A stretch of 64,000 nt of DNA from Xenorhabdus anantnagensis (GCF_028598555.1 NZ_JAQRFN010000016.1:25338-89337); one strand, 5' to 3'; shown: positions 30,064 to 43,469, counted from the stretch's first letter. The notes: generated by a model not told the origin, from the sequence alone. Numbers and translations: made by a program.

Positions 30064-31551
30064 GTGGCAGATCGTAATTTACGCGATTTATTGGCTCCAT
30101 GGGGTGTTGATGCACCAGAGCTTCCGCTGCGCGAAATGACATTGGATAGCCGTAAGGCGGCTGCCGGAGATCTGTTTGTTGCCGTTCAAGGGCATCAGAC
30201 AGATGGTCGACAATATATTCCTCAAGCCATCGCTCAAGGTGTCTCAGCGGTGATTGCAGAAGCGAAGGGAAAAGCGGATAGTGGCACGATGCAGAAAATG
30301 CACGGTGTGCCTGTTATCTATCTGGATGATTTAAATAATAAATTATCAAAATTAGCCGGTGAGTTTTACCAACATCCTGGCAATAAGCTGAAATTGGTCG
30401 GAGTGACTGGAACCAACGGAAAAACGACAACAACACAATTATTGGCGCAATGGACTCAAGGGCTTGGAGAAACCAGCGCCGTGATGGGAACGGTGGGAAA
30501 GGGTTTGTTGGGCATGATAGTACCCAGCGAAAATACGACAGGCTCTGCGGTTGATATTCAGCTTGATTTACAGCAAATTGTTAATCAAAACGCCACCTTT
30601 GCTGCGATGGAAGTCTCTTCGCATGGTCTGATTCAGGGAAGAGTGGCTGCACTGCCATTTCAAGCCGCTGTTTTTACTAATTTAAGCCGAGATCACCTTG
30701 ATTATCATGGTGATATGGAAAATTACGAAGATGCTAAATGGCTATTGTTCAGCAGCCATAATGCGAAGCAGAAAATCATCAATGCTGATGATGCAGTTGG
30801 GCAAAAGTGGTTGTCCCGTTTGCCGGATGCAGTGGCTGTCTCAATGGAAAATAACTTGCCGGAAAATTGGCAGGGGCATTGGTTATCGGCCAGTGAAGTT
30901 CATTATCATGATAAAGGTGCCGCCATTGCATTTACTTCCAGTTGGGGGAACGGAACACTCAATAGTCCCCTGATGGGCGCGTTCAATGTCAGCAACTTAC
31001 TGCTGGTGCTTGCTACTTTGTTGTCCCTGGAATATCCCCGGGAGAAACTGTTATCGACGGCTTCTTGTCTGGAACCCGTTTGTGGGCGCATGGAAGTCTT
31101 TTCTGCTGCTGGTCGTCCGACAGTTGTTGTTGATTATGCCCATACTCCTGATGCTTTGGAAAAAGCATTGTCTGCGACACGTCTGCACTGCAAAGGGCAA
31201 CTCTGGTGCGTGTTTGGTTGTGGTGGTGATCGTGATAAAGGCAAGCGCCCATTAATGGGGGGCGTTGCAGAACAAGGCGCTGATCGTGTGATTGTCACTG
31301 ATGACAATCCTCGCAATGAAGAACCTCAGGCAATTGTGGCTGATATTCTGGAAGGATTCATCGATCCGGGACAGGCAATGGCAATTCATGGGCGCGTTGA
31401 GGCTGTCACCAGTGCCATTATGCAGGCCACTGAAGAAGACGTTGTTCTTGTGGCAGGTAAAGGTCATGAAGATTACCAACTGGTCGGCAATCGTCGTCTG
31501 GATTATTCAGATCGCCTGACCGTTGCGCGTTTGCTGGGGGTAATTGCATGA
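30064..31551 (+). CDS. murE: UDP-MurNAc-tripeptide synthetase (MurE)
   Basis: This ligase adds meso-diaminopimelate to UDP-MurNAc-L-Ala-D-Glu with ATP. The ATP loop reads [13 protein letters not shown] (about residues 114-126), and the DNPR motif that marks the diaminopimelate-specific enzymes is present (TDDNPRNEE). 495 aa; the start is GTG with AGAGGA upstream. The end overlaps murF by four bases. Confidence 0.97.
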   Translation: MADRNLRDLLAPWGVDAPELPLREMTLDSRKAAAGDLFVAVQGHQTDGRQYIPQAIAQGVSAVIAEAKGKADSGTMQKMHGVPVIYLDDLNNKLSKLAGEFYQHPGNKLKLVGVTGTNGKTTTTQLLAQWTQGLGETSAVMGTVGKGLLGMIVPSENTTGSAVDIQLDLQQIVNQNATFAAMEVSSHGLIQGRVAALPFQAAVFTNLSRDHLDYHGDMENYEDAKWLLFSSHNAKQKIINADDAVGQKWLSRLPDAVAVSMENNLPENWQGHWLSASEVHYHDKGAAIAFTSSWGNGTLNSPLMGAFNVSNLLLVLATLLSLEYPREKLLSTASCLEPVCGRMEVFSAAGRPTVVVDYAHTPDALEKALSATRLHCKGQLWCVFGCGGDRDKGKRPLMGGVAEQGADRVIVTDDNPRNEEPQAIVADILEGFIDPGQAMAIHGRVEAVTSAIMQATEEDVVLVAGKGHEDYQLVGNRRLDYSDRLTVARLLGVIA

Positions 31552-32930
31552 TTCCCCTGACACTACAGAAATTGGTTCAGTTGACGGATGGCGAGTTATA
31601 TCGCGTTACTGATCAGCAAGCTGAAACTCTGCAAATTAATACCGTGGAAACTGATAGCCGCCAGATCATGCATGGCAGTTTATTCATTGCGTTAAAAGGG
31701 GAAAAATTTGACGCCCATGATTTCGCCGCTGCTGTAGCACTGCAAGGAGCCAGCGCGTTATTGGTCAGTCGTCGCCTTGATATTGACTGTCCTCAGGTCG
31801 TTGTCGTCGACACTCGTCTGGCGATGGGAAAACTGGCGGGTTGGGTTCGTCAGCAAAGTAAAGCAAAGATTGTGGCCTTGACCGGCTCATCGGGCAAAAC
31901 ATCTGTAAAAGAGATGACTGCGGCAATTCTGCGTCAGTGTGGAAACACCCTTTATACTGCAGGTAACTTCAATAATGACATTGGAGTGCCATTAACCCTG
32001 TTCAGGCTTACTGATGAACACCAGTTTGCGGTTATTGAACTGGGAGCCAATCATATCGGTGAAATTGCCTATACCACTGAGATGACTCGTCCTGAAAGTG
32101 CATTAGTCAATAACCTCTTTTCTGCCCATCTGGAAGGATTTGGCTCTTTGGCTGGAGTTGCAAAGGCAAAAGGCGAGATCTTTAAAGGCCTTGCTCCGAC
32201 TGGAACCGCCATTATCAATCTGGATAGCAATGATTGGAACCATTGGCAGCACAGTATCAGCGATCAGCAAACGGTATGGCGTTTTTCTGTCTCATCAACG
32301 GCAGGGTCTGATTTTTACGCAACGAATATTTTAGAACAACCATTGGCAACGCATTTTTGTCTCCATAGCCCAGTCGGGAGTGTTGAACTGACATTACCAT
32401 TGCCGGGGAAACACAATATTGCCAATGCATTGGCTGCCAGTGCACTCGCAATTTCTGTTGGTGCATCGTTGGATGATATTCGGACTGGATTTTCAGAACT
32501 GAAAGCGGTTGCAGGACGTTTATTCCCTATCCTTCTGACTGAGGGAAAAGTGATATTGGATGACACATATAACGCGAATCCTGGTTCCATGATTGCTGCG
32601 GCGAATGTGTTATCGCAGATGCCCGGTTATCGGGTTATGGTAGTTGGTGATATGGGAGAGTTGGGGGATCAGGCGATAGAGTGCCATCATGAGGTGGGCG
32701 AAGCAGTAGCTTCCACAAATATAGACAAGGTACTCAGCGTCGGGACTCTCAGTGCCCATATTAGTGGCGCGAGTGGTCGAGGGCAGCATTTCATAAACAA
32801 GGCTGAATTAGTTGCAACGCTGCTTCCCTTATTGGAACAACATGAAATGATTTCCATATTAATTAAAGGTTCACGTAGTGCCGCAATGGAAGAGGTAGTG
32901 AACGTATTGAAGGAGAACTTCCAATGTTAG
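31548..32930 (+). CDS. murF: UDP-MurNAc-pentapeptide synthetase (MurF)
   Basis: This enzyme adds D-Ala-D-Ala to the UDP-MurNAc-tripeptide. The 460 aa Mur ligase has the P-loop [12 protein letters not shown], an [10 protein letters not shown] metal/substrate block and a [10 protein letters not shown] motif in the C-terminal domain. It overlaps murE by four bases and mraY by seven, showing tight coupling. Confidence 0.97.
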   Translation: MIPLTLQKLVQLTDGELYRVTDQQAETLQINTVETDSRQIMHGSLFIALKGEKFDAHDFAAAVALQGASALLVSRRLDIDCPQVVVVDTRLAMGKLAGWVRQQSKAKIVALTGSSGKTSVKEMTAAILRQCGNTLYTAGNFNNDIGVPLTLFRLTDEHQFAVIELGANHIGEIAYTTEMTRPESALVNNLFSAHLEGFGSLAGVAKAKGEIFKGLAPTGTAIINLDSNDWNHWQHSISDQQTVWRFSVSSTAGSDFYATNILEQPLATHFCLHSPVGSVELTLPLPGKHNIANALAASALAISVGASLDDIRTGFSELKAVAGRLFPILLTEGKVILDDTYNANPGSMIAAANVLSQMPGYRVMVVGDMGELGDQAIECHHEVGEAVASTNIDKVLSVGTLSAHISGASGRGQHFINKAELVATLLPLLEQHEMISILIKGSRSAAMEEVVNVLKENFQC

Positions 32931-34009
32931 TTTGGCTAGCCGAATATTTGACCAATCATTATTACTCAGGTTTTCGCGTCTTCTCTTATTTGACGTTCAG
33001 AGCCATCGTCGGTTTGCTTACTGCATTACTCATATCACTATGGATGGGGCCAACTTTGATTGCTTATCTGCAAAAATTGCAAATAGGTCAAGTTGTACGT
33101 GATAACGGCCCAGAATCTCATTTTAGCAAGCGTGGGACACCAACGATGGGAGGATTACTGATTTTATTTTCCATCACGACCTCTGTGTTGCTATGGGCGA
33201 ATTTGAATAATCCCTATGTCTGGTGTGTCTTGGTTGTTTTAGTGGGTTATGGTGTTGTGGGATTTGTGGATGACTATCGCAAAGTGGTTCGCAAAGATAC
33301 CAAGGGGCTAATTGCCCGATGGAAATATTTCTGGCAGTCCATTATTGCTCTGGGCGTAGCGTTTGCTATGTACAGCATCGGCAAAGATACACCTGCAACC
33401 CAATTAGTGGTGCCGTTTTTCAAAGATGTCATGCCGCAGCTGGGTTTGCTTTACATTTTGCTGACTTATTTCGTGATTGTAGGAACCAGTAATGCCGTGA
33501 ACCTGACTGATGGACTGGATGGTCTTGCTATCATGCCAACAGTATTGGTTGCGGCGGGTTTAGGCCTGGTAGCGTGGGCAACTGGTAACACTAATTACTC
33601 TGCTTACTTGAATATTCCTTATCTGATTAATGCCTCTGATCTGGTGATTGTCTGTACTGCGATAGTTGGTGCAGGACTGGGTTTCTTGTGGTTCAACACT
33701 TACCCAGCGCAAGTATTTATGGGGGATGTTGGTTCATTGGCCCTGGGTGGAGCATTGGGAACTATTGCAGTATTGCTGCGCCAAGAATTCTTGCTGGTGA
33801 TCATGGGCGGAGTTTTCGTGGTGGAAACACTATCTGTCATTTTGCAGGTTGGCTCATTCAAATTGCGTGGACAGCGTATTTTCCGCATGGCGCCGATTCA
33901 CCATCACTATGAATTGAAAGGTTGGCCAGAACCACGCGTTATTGTGCGCTTTTGGATTATCTCCCTGATACTGGTGTTGATTGGTTTGGCAACGCTGAAG
34001 GTACGTTAA
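32924..34009 (+). CDS. mraY: Phospho-MurNAc-pentapeptide translocase MraY
   Basis: This inner-membrane enzyme transfers phospho-MurNAc-pentapeptide to undecaprenyl phosphate, making lipid I. The 361 aa protein is polytopic (about ten helices) with the [10 protein letters not shown] acid motif, the [12 protein letters not shown] loop and [14 protein letters not shown] near the end. Length matches E. coli (360). Confidence 0.97.
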   Translation: MLVWLAEYLTNHYYSGFRVFSYLTFRAIVGLLTALLISLWMGPTLIAYLQKLQIGQVVRDNGPESHFSKRGTPTMGGLLILFSITTSVLLWANLNNPYVWCVLVVLVGYGVVGFVDDYRKVVRKDTKGLIARWKYFWQSIIALGVAFAMYSIGKDTPATQLVVPFFKDVMPQLGLLYILLTYFVIVGTSNAVNLTDGLDGLAIMPTVLVAAGLGLVAWATGNTNYSAYLNIPYLINASDLVIVCTAIVGAGLGFLWFNTYPAQVFMGDVGSLALGGALGTIAVLLRQEFLLVIMGGVFVVETLSVILQVGSFKLRGQRIFRMAPIHHHYELKGWPEPRVIVRFWIISLILVLIGLATLKVR

Positions 34010-34011
34010 TC

Positions 34012-35337
34012 ATGACTAAGTTATTCATGACTGAATATGAGGGTAAAAAAGTCGTTATTGTTGGGTTAGGGCTGACAGGTTTGTCCTGCGTTGACTTTTT
34101 TATTACACGTGGTGTGACTCCGCGTGTGATGGACACTCGTACAGTACCACCGGGCAGCGATAAGCTGCCTGATGAAGTTGAGTGCCACACAGGCAGTTTG
34201 AATAAACAGTGGCTGATGGATGCTGATTTAATCGTTGCCAGTCCGGGTATTGCACTGGCGACATCCGAATTGCAGGCGGCGGCGGATGCTGGTGTTGAAA
34301 TTATCGGAGATATTGAGCTGTTTTGCCGTGAAGCGACTGCACCGATTGTTGCCATTACGGGGTCAAATGGTAAAAGCACCGTGACCACCCTGGTTGGCGA
34401 AATGGCAAAAGAAGCGGGATGGCTGGTTGGTGTTGGTGGCAACATTGGTGTCCCTGCTCTGGAATTACTGAAACAACCTTACCAGCTCTATGTACTGGAG
34501 CTGTCCAGTTTCCAACTTGAAACGACTTATAGCTTGAAAGCAGCGGCAGCGACCGTACTGAATGTTACAGAAGACCACATGGTTCGTTATCCGCAAGGAT
34601 TGTCACAGTATCGCGCGGCGAAATTACAAATTTATAATCAGGCAAAAATCTGCGTAGTCAATGAACAAGATGCTCTGACATTGCCAGAAACAGGCAAAGA
34701 TAGCCGTTGTATCAGTTTTGGTGTGAATAACGGTGATTATCAGCTTGATAGTGAACATCAACAACTGCTGGTCAATCAACACCCAGTGTTGGCAATGCGT
34801 GAAATGCAGTTGGCTGGGCAACATAACTACACTAATGGATTGGCTGCGTTAGCTTTGGCGGATGCTGTAGGTATCCCTCGCGCAGCCAGCCTTCAGGCTT
34901 TACGTACTTTTGCCGGATTGGAGCACCGTTTTCAGGTAGTTCATATGAGAAATGGTGTCCGTTGGGTGAATGATTCCAAGGCAACCAACGTTGGCAGCAC
35001 CCAAGCGGCGCTCAGTGGATTGAGGCTGGCAGGCACACTCTATCTTTTAGTGGGGGGAGATGGAAAAGCGGCGGATTTTACCCCACTGAAACCCTATATA
35101 TCGGGGAATCTCATTCGTCTTTACTGTTTCGGTCGTGATGGAGGGCAATTGGCACAATTGCGTCCTGAAATTTCAACACTGACAGAAACAATGGAACAGG
35201 CGATGAAAGAAATTGCATGCAAGTTGGTTTCTGGCGACATGGTATTGCTGTCACCCGCTTGCGCGAGCTTCGATCAGTTCAACGGTTTTGAACATCGTGG
35301 TCATGAATTTGCTCGTTTGGCAGAGGAGTTAGGCTGA
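34012..35337 (+). CDS. murD: UDP-MurNAc-L-alanine:D-glutamate ligase (MurD)
   Basis: This enzyme adds D-Glu to UDP-MurNAc-L-Ala. The ATG at 34012, two bases past mraY, gives 441 aa; an ATG at 34027 ([15 protein letters not shown]) matches the usual N-terminus and is also possible. The P-loop is [18 protein letters not shown] and the [15 protein letters not shown] and [11 protein letters not shown] motifs are present. In the middle domain the usual EDHMDRY reads EDHMVRY, with Val in place of a usually conserved Asp. Confidence 0.96.
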   Translation: MTKLFMTEYEGKKVVIVGLGLTGLSCVDFFITRGVTPRVMDTRTVPPGSDKLPDEVECHTGSLNKQWLMDADLIVASPGIALATSELQAAADAGVEIIGDIELFCREATAPIVAITGSNGKSTVTTLVGEMAKEAGWLVGVGGNIGVPALELLKQPYQLYVLELSSFQLETTYSLKAAAATVLNVTEDHMVRYPQGLSQYRAAKLQIYNQAKICVVNEQDALTLPETGKDSRCISFGVNNGDYQLDSEHQQLLVNQHPVLAMREMQLAGQHNYTNGLAALALADAVGIPRAASLQALRTFAGLEHRFQVVHMRNGVRWVNDSKATNVGSTQAALSGLRLAGTLYLLVGGDGKAADFTPLKPYISGNLIRLYCFGRDGGQLAQLRPEISTLTETMEQAMKEIACKLVSGDMVLLSPACASFDQFNGFEHRGHEFARLAEELG

Positions 35338-36530
35338 TGACCATTCCAGGCCTTGGGAAATTTAAAACTTGGTTGACGGGAAATGTGGAGGCAGATGCCA
35401 CAAATACCGTTATGTATGATCGTACCTTGGTCTGGATGGTATTAGGGTTGGCCATGATTGGTTTTATCATGGTAACGTCGGCATCAATGCCCGCTGGTCA
35501 GCGTCTTGCCGAAGATCCCCTTATCTTTGCACGACGGGATGGAATTTACTTGTCACTGTGTTTTTTCCTGTCCCTTATTACGCTGCGCATTCCGATGGAC
35601 TTCTGGCTGCGTTATAGCAACGTCATGTTATTAGGCACGATCATGATGCTGCTTATGGTGTTGTTTGTGGGAAATTCAATCAATGGTGCATCACGCTGGG
35701 TAGCGATAGGCCCATTGCGTATTCAACCAGCAGAACTGTCGAAACTATCACTCTTTTGTTATCTCTCCAGCTATTTGGTTAGGAAAGTTGAAGAAGTAAG
35801 GAACAATTTCTGGGGCTTTTGCAAGCCGATGGGTGTCATGATTGCATTGGCAATTTTGTTATTGGCACAGCCTGATTTGGGGACAGTGATTGTATTATTT
35901 GTGACAACACTGGCACTGCTGTTTCTGGCGGGGGCTAAGTTGTGGCAATTCCTTGCCATTATTGGCTGCGGAATATTTGCTGTGTGCGTATTGATTATTA
36001 CTGAGCCTTATCGTATGCGCAGGGTAACCTCTTTCCTGAATCCGTGGGAAGATCCTTTTGGCAGCAGTTATCAATTAGTCCAATCGTTAATGGCATTTGG
36101 CCGTGGAACTTTTTTTGGGCAAGGACTGGGAAATTCAATCCTGAAACTTGAATATCTGCCGGAATCCCATACTGACTTTATTGTCTCCGTTATTGCCGAA
36201 GAATTAGGTTATTTCGGTGTTGCTTTAGTGTTGGCAATGATATTTTTCGTCGCTTTTCGCGCAATGATGATCGGTCGCAGGGCGTTGCAGCTTAATCAAC
36301 GGTTCTCTGGTTTTCTGGCTTGTGCCATCGGCATATGGTTCAGTTTTCAGACATTCATCAACGTTGGCGTAGCGGCAGGTCTGTTGCCGACGAAGGGATT
36401 GACATTACCTTTAATCAGTTACGGTGGCTCCAGTTTGATAGTGATGTCAACGGCCACGGTTTTGTTATTGCGCATTGATTATGAAGTACGTCTGGCAAAA
36501 GCGCAGGCGTTCGTAAGGAGTCCTAAATGA
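35337..36530 (+). CDS. ftsW: Septal peptidoglycan glycosyltransferase FtsW
   Basis: FtsW is a SEDS-family polymerase that works with FtsI. The 397 aa protein has about ten membrane helices, and the conserved PAELSKLS and ISYGGSSL segments are seen. It overlaps the murD stop by one base and murG by four. Confidence 0.96.
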   Translation: MTIPGLGKFKTWLTGNVEADATNTVMYDRTLVWMVLGLAMIGFIMVTSASMPAGQRLAEDPLIFARRDGIYLSLCFFLSLITLRIPMDFWLRYSNVMLLGTIMMLLMVLFVGNSINGASRWVAIGPLRIQPAELSKLSLFCYLSSYLVRKVEEVRNNFWGFCKPMGVMIALAILLLAQPDLGTVIVLFVTTLALLFLAGAKLWQFLAIIGCGIFAVCVLIITEPYRMRRVTSFLNPWEDPFGSSYQLVQSLMAFGRGTFFGQGLGNSILKLEYLPESHTDFIVSVIAEELGYFGVALVLAMIFFVAFRAMMIGRRALQLNQRFSGFLACAIGIWFSFQTFINVGVAAGLLPTKGLTLPLISYGGSSLIVMSTATVLLLRIDYEVRLAKAQAFVRSPK

Positions 36531-37612
36531 GTGGCAAAAACCAGCGTTTAATGGTGATGGCAGGCGGTACGGGAGGTCATGTGTTCCCGGGGCTGGCAGT
36601 TGCTCACCATTTAAAAGAGCAAGGTTGGGATATTCGCTGGTTGGGAACTGCGGATCGCATGGAAGCCGATTTAGTTCCGAAACATGGCATTGATATCGAA
36701 TTTATTCAGATTTCAGGCTTGCGGGGTAAGGGAATAAAAGCATTGCTTGCTGCCCCCATTCGAATTTTTAAGGCTATTCGACAGGCAAAAGCCATTATGC
36801 GCCGTTATCAGCCGGATGTTGTGCTGGGAATGGGCGGATATGTCTCTGGGCCTGGTGGAATAGCGGCATGGTTATGCGGCATACCGGTTGTACTGCATGA
36901 GCAGAATGGCATTGCGGGATTGACTAATCGTTGGTTGGCCAAAATTGCCAAAACGGTTTTACAGGCATTCCCAGGGGCATTCCCTAAAGCGCCGGTTGTT
37001 GGTAACCCCGTGAGGGAAGATGTACTCGCATTGCCAGTACCAGCGCAGCGTTTGACTGGGCGTGAGGGGCCTGTTCGGGTGCTTGTCGTTGGCGGTAGCC
37101 AGGGAGCAAGGATTTTGAACCAAACTATGCCGGAAGTGGCTGCTCGTTTGGGCGATAAAATCAGCTTATGGCATCAGGCCGGAAAGGGTGCTCAGGAAGA
37201 AACGCAGAAAAAATATGAGAATTCAGTCAAATCTGAATTCAAAGTGACTGAATTTATTGACGATATGGCACAGGCTTATGCATGGGCCGATATTGTCGTA
37301 TGCCGTTCTGGCGCACTTACGGTCAGTGAGGTTTCCGCCGCAGGCTTACCTGCGATTTTTGTTCCTTTCCAGCATAAAGATCGTCAGCAATATTGGAATG
37401 CTTTGCCTTTAGAAAAAGCGGGAGCAGCAAAGATACTGGAACAGCCCGAATTCACGGTTGATGCTGTCGTAGAGCTACTGACTCAGTGGCAACGCCCACA
37501 ATTGCTGGAAATGGCAGAAAAAGCACGCTCGGTCGCTATCATCAATGCAACCGAGCGTGTAGCAGCAGCGTTGATCGAGGCTGTAAAGAATTATTCAGGC
37601 CGTTCCAAGTAG
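36527..37612 (+). CDS. murG: UDP-GlcNAc:lipid I GlcNAc transferase MurG
   Basis: This peripheral membrane glycosyltransferase converts lipid I to lipid II. The 361 aa protein has the [14 protein letters not shown] loop (13-26) and the GGSQGAR second glycine loop. The [10 protein letters not shown] donor-binding block is present. Length is near E. coli (355). Confidence 0.97.
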   Translation: MSGKNQRLMVMAGGTGGHVFPGLAVAHHLKEQGWDIRWLGTADRMEADLVPKHGIDIEFIQISGLRGKGIKALLAAPIRIFKAIRQAKAIMRRYQPDVVLGMGGYVSGPGGIAAWLCGIPVVLHEQNGIAGLTNRWLAKIAKTVLQAFPGAFPKAPVVGNPVREDVLALPVPAQRLTGREGPVRVLVVGGSQGARILNQTMPEVAARLGDKISLWHQAGKGAQEETQKKYENSVKSEFKVTEFIDDMAQAYAWADIVVCRSGALTVSEVSAAGLPAIFVPFQHKDRQQYWNALPLEKAGAAKILEQPEFTVDAVVELLTQWQRPQLLEMAEKARSVAIINATERVAAALIEAVKNYSGRSK

Positions 37613-37648
37613 AACGGTGACGTAAACATAATGAGTGAAGATTAAAAC

Positions 37649-39124
37649 GTGAATACACAACAATTGGCGAAATTAAGAACTTCAGTGCCTGAAATGAGAA
37701 AAGTCAGGCATATCCACTTTGTTGGCATCGGTGGTGCTGGCATGGGTGGCATCGCCGAGGTGTTGGCTAATGAAGGTTATCAGATAAGTGGTTCTGATCT
37801 GGCACCCAATCCTGTCACACAACAACTGATTGCACTGGGTGCAACTATTTATTTTAATCACCGTCCGGAAAATGTGCGGGATGCCAGTGTAGTGGTGGCA
37901 TCCACGGCAATATCAGCAGACAATCCGGAAATTGTGGCTGCTCGTGAAAGTCGAATTCCGGTAATCCGTCGTGCGGAAATGCTGGCAGAGCTTATGCGTT
38001 ATCGCCACGGTATTGCTATTGCAGGAACGCATGGAAAAACCACGACGACGGCAATGATTGCCGGCATTTATGCGCAGGCGGGTCTTGATCCTACGTTTGT
38101 TAATGGCGGGTTGGTGAAAGCAGCAGGAACACATGCTCGTTTAGGTAGCAGCCGTTATCTGATCGCGGAAGCAGATGAAAGTGATGCTTCATTCTTGCAT
38201 TTGCAGCCGATGGTGGCGGTTGTCACTAATATTGAAGCTGATCACATGGATACCTATCAAGGGGATTTCGAAAACCTGAAACAAACATTCGTTAACTTCT
38301 TGCATAACCTGCCATTTTATGGCCGTGCTGTTATGTGTATTGACGATCCTGTCGTGAAGGAGTTGATTCCCCGGATTGGGCGTTATATCACGACCTACGG
38401 TTTCAGTGAGGAAGCGGACGTTCGTATTACTCATTATGAGCAGAAAGGTGCTCAAGGATTTTTCACCATCAGCCGATATGATTTGCCAGATCTGCATGTG
38501 GTGTTAAATGCCCCGGGACGCCACAATGCGCTGAATGCAACCGCTGCCGTCGCAGTGGCGACAGAAGAGGGTATTGATGATACCGCTATTCTTGCATCTC
38601 TGGCCGAATTTCAGGGAACTGGGCGCCGCTTTGATTTTCTGGGGGAGTTTTCTCTCAAGCATATCAATGGCAAAGAAGGTAGCGTGATGTTGGTTGATGA
38701 TTATGGTCATCATCCGACGGAAGTTGATGCAACGATTAAAGCTGCACGAGCAGGTTGGGTGGATAAACGTATTGTAATGGTATTCCAGCCACATCGTTAT
38801 ACGCGAACTCGTGATTTATATGATGATTTTGCCAATGTTTTGAGTCAGGTAGACGTTCTATTGATGCTGGATGTGTATGCCGCAGGTGAAATACCAATCC
38901 CAGGAGCGGATAGCCGGTCTTTATGCCGTACTATCCGCAGCCGTGGCAAATTGGACCCGATTTTTGTATCAGAATCTGAACAAATTTCAACTATCCTGTC
39001 ACAGGTTATAGAAAACAATGACTTAGTCCTGGTACAAGGTGCTGGTAATATCGGTAAAATAGCGCGCAATTTGGCTGAAACAAAATTGCAGCCATCTTTT
39101 AATGAGGGAGAACATCATGGTTGA
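37649..39124 (+). CDS. murC: UDP-MurNAc:L-alanine ligase (MurC)
   Basis: MurC adds the first amino acid, L-Ala, to UDP-MurNAc. The 491 aa protein matches E. coli in length. The [16 protein letters not shown]ossmann motif lies near 24-39, the ATP loop is [13 protein letters not shown] and the EADESDASF block follows. The start is GTG. The 3' end overlaps ddlB by eight bases. Confidence 0.97.
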   Translation: MNTQQLAKLRTSVPEMRKVRHIHFVGIGGAGMGGIAEVLANEGYQISGSDLAPNPVTQQLIALGATIYFNHRPENVRDASVVVASTAISADNPEIVAARESRIPVIRRAEMLAELMRYRHGIAIAGTHGKTTTTAMIAGIYAQAGLDPTFVNGGLVKAAGTHARLGSSRYLIAEADESDASFLHLQPMVAVVTNIEADHMDTYQGDFENLKQTFVNFLHNLPFYGRAVMCIDDPVVKELIPRIGRYITTYGFSEEADVRITHYEQKGAQGFFTISRYDLPDLHVVLNAPGRHNALNATAAVAVATEEGIDDTAILASLAEFQGTGRRFDFLGEFSLKHINGKEGSVMLVDDYGHHPTEVDATIKAARAGWVDKRIVMVFQPHRYTRTRDLYDDFANVLSQVDVLLMLDVYAAGEIPIPGADSRSLCRTIRSRGKLDPIFVSESEQISTILSQVIENNDLVLVQGAGNIGKIARNLAETKLQPSFNEGEHHG

Positions 39125-40037
39125 TAAAGTCGCTGTTCTGTTAGGTGGAACTTCTGCTGAGCGCGAAGTTTCATTGCAATCAGGGCATGCTGTTGTGGCT
39201 GGGCTGAAGGAAGCGGGTATTAATGCTTATTCAGTTGATACGAAAGACTTTGATGTGACTAAACTCAAAGAGGAAGGATTCAGTAAAGTCTTTATCGCCC
39301 TGCATGGTCGTGGTGGTGAGGATGGTACGTTGCAAGGTTTACTGGAATTTTTGCAACTTCCTTATACCGGCAGCGGAGTGATGGCATCAGCATTGTCAAT
39401 GGATAAATTGCGTACAAAGCAGCTATGGCAGGGAGCAAAACTACCTGTTTCCCCTTATGTCGTAATTAATTCTCAAAAATTTGAACAAGCTAATGATTTT
39501 CAACTCAAAGAGTATGTTCAAGAGCTAGGTCTACCATTAATGGTTAAACCGAATCTGGAAGGTTCCAGCGTAGGGATGACCAAGGTGAATGATTATTCCG
39601 AATTGCGTGGCGCATTGGCGCTGGCATTTAAATACGATACTGATGTGCTGGTTGAAAAATGGCTGTTTGGCCCTGAATACACGGTAGGATTCTTGGGAGA
39701 TGAAGCACTTCCTTCCATCCGTATTCAGGCTCCGGAAGTATTTTACGATTACGATGCAAAATATATTTCCAACCAAACGCAATATTTTTGTCCAAGCGGC
39801 TTGAGTGTGGAAAAAGAGCAAGAGTTGTCAGATATCGCATCAAAGGCGTATAAAGCGCTGGGATGTCGTGGTTGGGGGAGAGTTGATATCATGGATGACG
39901 GTAATGGGAACTTCTATTTGTTGGAGGTTAACACCTCCCCTGGCATGACGAATCATAGTCTTGTACCAATTGCTGCGCGTCAGGCGGGACTCAATTTCTC
40001 TCAACTCGTAGCGAGAATTTTGGAATTGGTTGATTAA
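39117..40037 (+). CDS. ddlB: D-alanine:D-alanine ligase B
   Basis: This ATP-grasp enzyme makes the D-Ala-D-Ala dipeptide used by MurF. The ATG at 39117 ([19 protein letters not shown]) has GGGAG six bases upstream, giving 306 aa. The GSSVGM and [13 protein letters not shown] motifs are present. It overlaps murC and ends one base before the ftsQ start. Confidence 0.96.
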   Translation: MVDKVAVLLGGTSAEREVSLQSGHAVVAGLKEAGINAYSVDTKDFDVTKLKEEGFSKVFIALHGRGGEDGTLQGLLEFLQLPYTGSGVMASALSMDKLRTKQLWQGAKLPVSPYVVINSQKFEQANDFQLKEYVQELGLPLMVKPNLEGSSVGMTKVNDYSELRGALALAFKYDTDVLVEKWLFGPEYTVGFLGDEALPSIRIQAPEVFYDYDAKYISNQTQYFCPSGLSVEKEQELSDIASKAYKALGCRGWGRVDIMDDGNGNFYLLEVNTSPGMTNHSLVPIAARQAGLNFSQLVARILELVD

Positions 40038-40038
40038 A

Positions 40039-40854
40039 ATGTCGCAGGCAGCCCGGAATATCCGGGAACGGGAGAACGAAGCTCAGGGGGCTCGTCCAAG
40101 TAACGGTTATTATCTGGTAGGAATCATCTTCTTCTTAATGGTGGTTGGCACCATCATATGGGGAGGTTGGATGACACTGGACTGGATGAAAGACTCTAGC
40201 CGGTTACCGCTCTCGAAGCTGGTATTGACTGGTGAACGCCATTACACCACGAATGATGATGTAAGGCAGGCCATTTTGTCCCTGGGATCTCCCGGAACAT
40301 TTATGACTCAGGATGTTAACGTCATTCAGGAAAATATTAAACACCTGCCATGGATTCGGCAGGTCACTGTGCGTAAACAATGGCCTGATGAACTTAAAAT
40401 ACATCTGGTAGAATATGTGCCTTATGCGCGCTGGAACGATACCAAACTGTTGGATGCTGAAGGTCGGGTATTCAGTTTGCCCATGGAACGCAATGCAAAT
40501 AAGCAATATCCGAAGTTGTATGGGCCTGAAGGCAAACAAAAAGAGGTGTTGGATGGATATCATACAATGGCAAGGTTTCTTAAAGAACACCAGATAAAAC
40601 TGAAAACAGTGATAATGACAGCGCGTAATTCCTGGCAGTTGATATTGGATAATAATATCCGCTTAGAGCTAGGAACTAAACATAAAATGGAGAGAATGAG
40701 CCGTTTTATTGAACTTTATCCTGTATTGCTGAAAAACTCTGAAAAACGCTTGAGTTATATTGACTTACGCTATAACAGCGGTGCAGCGGTAGGTTGGGCT
40801 CCTTTATTAACTGATACGCCGGTTTCAATGAACGGGCAAAAAAACAAACAGTGA
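40039..40854 (+). CDS. ftsQ: Cell division protein FtsQ
   Basis: FtsQ is a bitopic inner-membrane protein that bridges early and late division proteins. The ATG at 40039 gives 271 aa, with one membrane helix at about 28-48, then the POTRA domain ([17 protein letters not shown]) and the beta domain. The frame also reaches a TTG at 40030, which overlaps the ddlB stop and is less likely. Confidence 0.96.
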   Translation: MSQAARNIRERENEAQGARPSNGYYLVGIIFFLMVVGTIIWGGWMTLDWMKDSSRLPLSKLVLTGERHYTTNDDVRQAILSLGSPGTFMTQDVNVIQENIKHLPWIRQVTVRKQWPDELKIHLVEYVPYARWNDTKLLDAEGRVFSLPMERNANKQYPKLYGPEGKQKEVLDGYHTMARFLKEHQIKLKTVIMTARNSWQLILDNNIRLELGTKHKMERMSRFIELYPVLLKNSEKRLSYIDLRYNSGAAVGWAPLLTDTPVSMNGQKNKQ

Positions 40855-40886
40855 CTGGTAATAATACAGAGACAGGCAGAATAACG

Positions 40887-42143
40887 ATGATCAAATCAAC
40901 GGACAGAAAATTGGTAGTTGGCCTTGAAATTGGTACAGCAAAGGTATCTGCCTTGGTTGGTGAAATTCTGCCCGATGGTATGGTTAATATTATCGGCGTA
41001 GGAAATTGCCCATCCCGCGGCATGGACAAAGGCGGTGTCAACGATCTTGAATCGGTCGTCAAATGCGTACAGCGTGCCATTGATCAGGCCGAACTCATGG
41101 CGGACTGCCAGATTTCTTCAGTCTATCTGGCACTTTCTGGCAAGCATATCAGTTGCCAGAACGAGATTGGCATGGTGCCGGTTTCTGAAGAAGAAGTGAC
41201 ACAGGATGATGTGGACAGTGTTGTCCATACAGCTAAGTCGGTTCGTGTTCGTGATGAACACCGTATTTTGCATGTTATCCCACAGGAATACGCGATTGAC
41301 TATCAGGAAGGAATAAAAAATCCGGTTGGGCTTTCTGGTGTGCGCATGCAAGCGAAAGTTCACTTGATTACCTGCCATAACGACATGGCGAAAAATATTG
41401 TAAAAGCTGTTGAACGTTGTGGGTTGAAAGTTGATCAACTTATTTTTGCAGGGCTGGCAGCAAGTTATGCTGTGTTAACGGAAGATGAACGTGAATTGGG
41501 GGTATGTGTCGTTGATATCGGTGGCGGGACGATGGATATCGCTGTATATACTGGCGGCGCATTGCGTCATACCAAGGTTATTCCTTATGCAGGCAATGTG
41601 GTGACCAGTGATATCGCCTATGCATTTGGTACTCCCCCGAGTGATGCTGAAACCATCAAGGTTCGTCATGGCTGCGCATTAGGTTCGATAGTTAGCAAGG
41701 ATGAGAGTGTAGAAGTCCCTAGTGTGGGTGGGCGTCCTCCTCGTAGCTTGCAACGTCAGACGTTGGCTGAAGTGATCGAGCCCCGTTATACCGAACTGCT
41801 GAATTTAGTGAACGATGAAATTTTGCGATTGCAGGAACAATTGCGGCAGCAGGGAGTAAAACACCACCTGGCGGCAGGGATAGTTCTTACAGGGGGAGGA
41901 GCCCAGATTGATGGTCTGGCCGAGTGTGCTCAACGGGTATTCCATACCCAAGTTCGCATTGGCCGTCCCTTGAACATTACTGGACTTACAGATTATGTGC
42001 AGGAGCCTTGCTACTCAACAGCAGTCGGGCTTCTGCATTATGGCAAAGAATCTCACCTTGGCGGTGATTCTGATGCCGATAAAAGAACGTCAGTGAGCGG
42101 CTGGTTTAAGAAAGTCAGCAACTGGCTGAAAAAAGAATTTTGA
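40887..42143 (+). CDS. ftsA: Cell division protein FtsA
   Basis: FtsA is an actin-like ATPase that tethers FtsZ to the membrane through its C-terminal amphipathic helix (WFKKVSNWLKKEF). The ATG at 40887 (MIKSTDRKLVVGLEIGTAKVS) gives 418 aa (420 in E. coli); the frame back to 40851 overlaps ftsQ. The DIGGGTMDIAVY and LTGGGAQIDGL phosphate motifs are clear. Confidence 0.97.
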   Translation: MIKSTDRKLVVGLEIGTAKVSALVGEILPDGMVNIIGVGNCPSRGMDKGGVNDLESVVKCVQRAIDQAELMADCQISSVYLALSGKHISCQNEIGMVPVSEEEVTQDDVDSVVHTAKSVRVRDEHRILHVIPQEYAIDYQEGIKNPVGLSGVRMQAKVHLITCHNDMAKNIVKAVERCGLKVDQLIFAGLAASYAVLTEDERELGVCVVDIGGGTMDIAVYTGGALRHTKVIPYAGNVVTSDIAYAFGTPPSDAETIKVRHGCALGSIVSKDESVEVPSVGGRPPRSLQRQTLAEVIEPRYTELLNLVNDEILRLQEQLRQQGVKHHLAAGIVLTGGGAQIDGLAECAQRVFHTQVRIGRPLNITGLTDYVQEPCYSTAVGLLHYGKESHLGGDSDADKRTSVSGWFKKVSNWLKKEF

Positions 42144-42209
42144 TTTTTTATACAGAGGCTACGACAATGTCGCGGGCCTCGATATAAAGGCACAAAACGG
42201 AGAGAAATT

Positions 42210-43373
42210 ATGTTTGAACCACTGGAATTAACCAACGACGCGGTGATTAAAGTCATCGGCGTCGGCGGCGGCGGCGGTAATGCTGTGGAGCACATGGTGC
42301 GTGAGCGCATTGAAGGCGTTGACTTCTTTGCGGTTAACACAGATGCTCAAGCGTTACGTAAGACGGCGGTTGGTCAGACTATCCAGATTGGCAACGGTAT
42401 TACGAAAGGATTAGGTGCTGGTGCAAACCCTGAGGTTGGTCGTACTGCTGCGGAAGAAGACCGTGAATCACTGCGTACCGCACTGGAAGGTGCAGATATG
42501 GTATTCATTGCCGCTGGTATGGGCGGTGGCACGGGAACAGGGGCAGCACCTGTTGTAGCTGAAATTGCTAAAGAACTTGGCATTTTGACTGTTGCAGTCG
42601 TCACTAAGCCATTTAATTTCGAAGGCAAAAAACGCATGGCCTTTGCGGAACAAGGGATCACTGAACTGTCCAAGCATGTGGATTCATTGATCACTATTCC
42701 AAATGACAAGTTATTGAAAGTTCTGGGACGAGGCATTTCCCTGTTGGATGCATTCGGTGCAGCCAATGATGTCCTGAAAGGGGCAGTTCAGGGTATTGCA
42801 GAGCTGATTACTCGCCCAGGCCTGATGAACGTTGACTTCGCCGACGTTCGTACCGTGATGTCAGAAATGGGTTACGCCATGATGGGCTCAGGTATCGCGC
42901 AGGGCGAAGATCGTGCGGAAGAAGCAGCAGAAATGGCTATCTCCAGTCCATTACTGGAAGATATTGATCTTTCTGGTGCACGCGGCGTTCTGGTTAACAT
43001 TACAGCGGGCTTTGACCTGCGTTTGGATGAATTTGAAACAGTTGGTAACACAATCCGTGCATTTGCTTCAGATAATGCAACTGTGGTTATCGGTACGTCA
43101 CTGGATCCAGACATGAATGATGAGCTGCGTGTTACTGTTGTGGCAACAGGCATTGGAATGGATAAACGTCCAGAAATCACCTTGGTGACCAACAACAAGG
43201 CTCCTCAGGCAAATACGATGGAGCACCGTTACCAGCAGATGTCTGGCGGAATCTCTTCATTATCTGATGAGAATAAAACAGCGGCAAAAGTTGTAAATGA
43301 CCAAAATGCACATACGAGCAAAGAGCCTGATTATCTGGACATTCCTGCATTCTTGCGTAAGCAGGCTGATTAA
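42210..43373 (+). CDS. ftsZ: Cell division GTPase FtsZ
   Basis: FtsZ is the tubulin homologue that forms the Z-ring. The 387 aa protein has the [10 protein letters not shown] start and the tubulin signature GGGTGTG at 105-111. The conserved C-terminal peptide [14 protein letters not shown] ends the protein, the site where FtsA and ZipA bind. GGAGA lies upstream of the ATG. A 66-bp gap separates it from ftsA. Confidence 0.98.
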   Translation: MFEPLELTNDAVIKVIGVGGGGGNAVEHMVRERIEGVDFFAVNTDAQALRKTAVGQTIQIGNGITKGLGAGANPEVGRTAAEEDRESLRTALEGADMVFIAAGMGGGTGTGAAPVVAEIAKELGILTVAVVTKPFNFEGKKRMAFAEQGITELSKHVDSLITIPNDKLLKVLGRGISLLDAFGAANDVLKGAVQGIAELITRPGLMNVDFADVRTVMSEMGYAMMGSGIAQGEDRAEEAAEMAISSPLLEDIDLSGARGVLVNITAGFDLRLDEFETVGNTIRAFASDNATVVIGTSLDPDMNDELRVTVVATGIGMDKRPEITLVTNNKAPQANTMEHRYQQMSGGISSLSDENKTAAKVVNDQNAHTSKEPDYLDIPAFLRKQAD

Positions 43374-43469
43374 TCGCTAAAAAATTGGTTTCTCCGCTTT
43401 TTGTGCTAAACTGTCCCGTCAGTCATGCATTATAGTGATTGGCGGGATAAGTAATATTGCGAGATATAA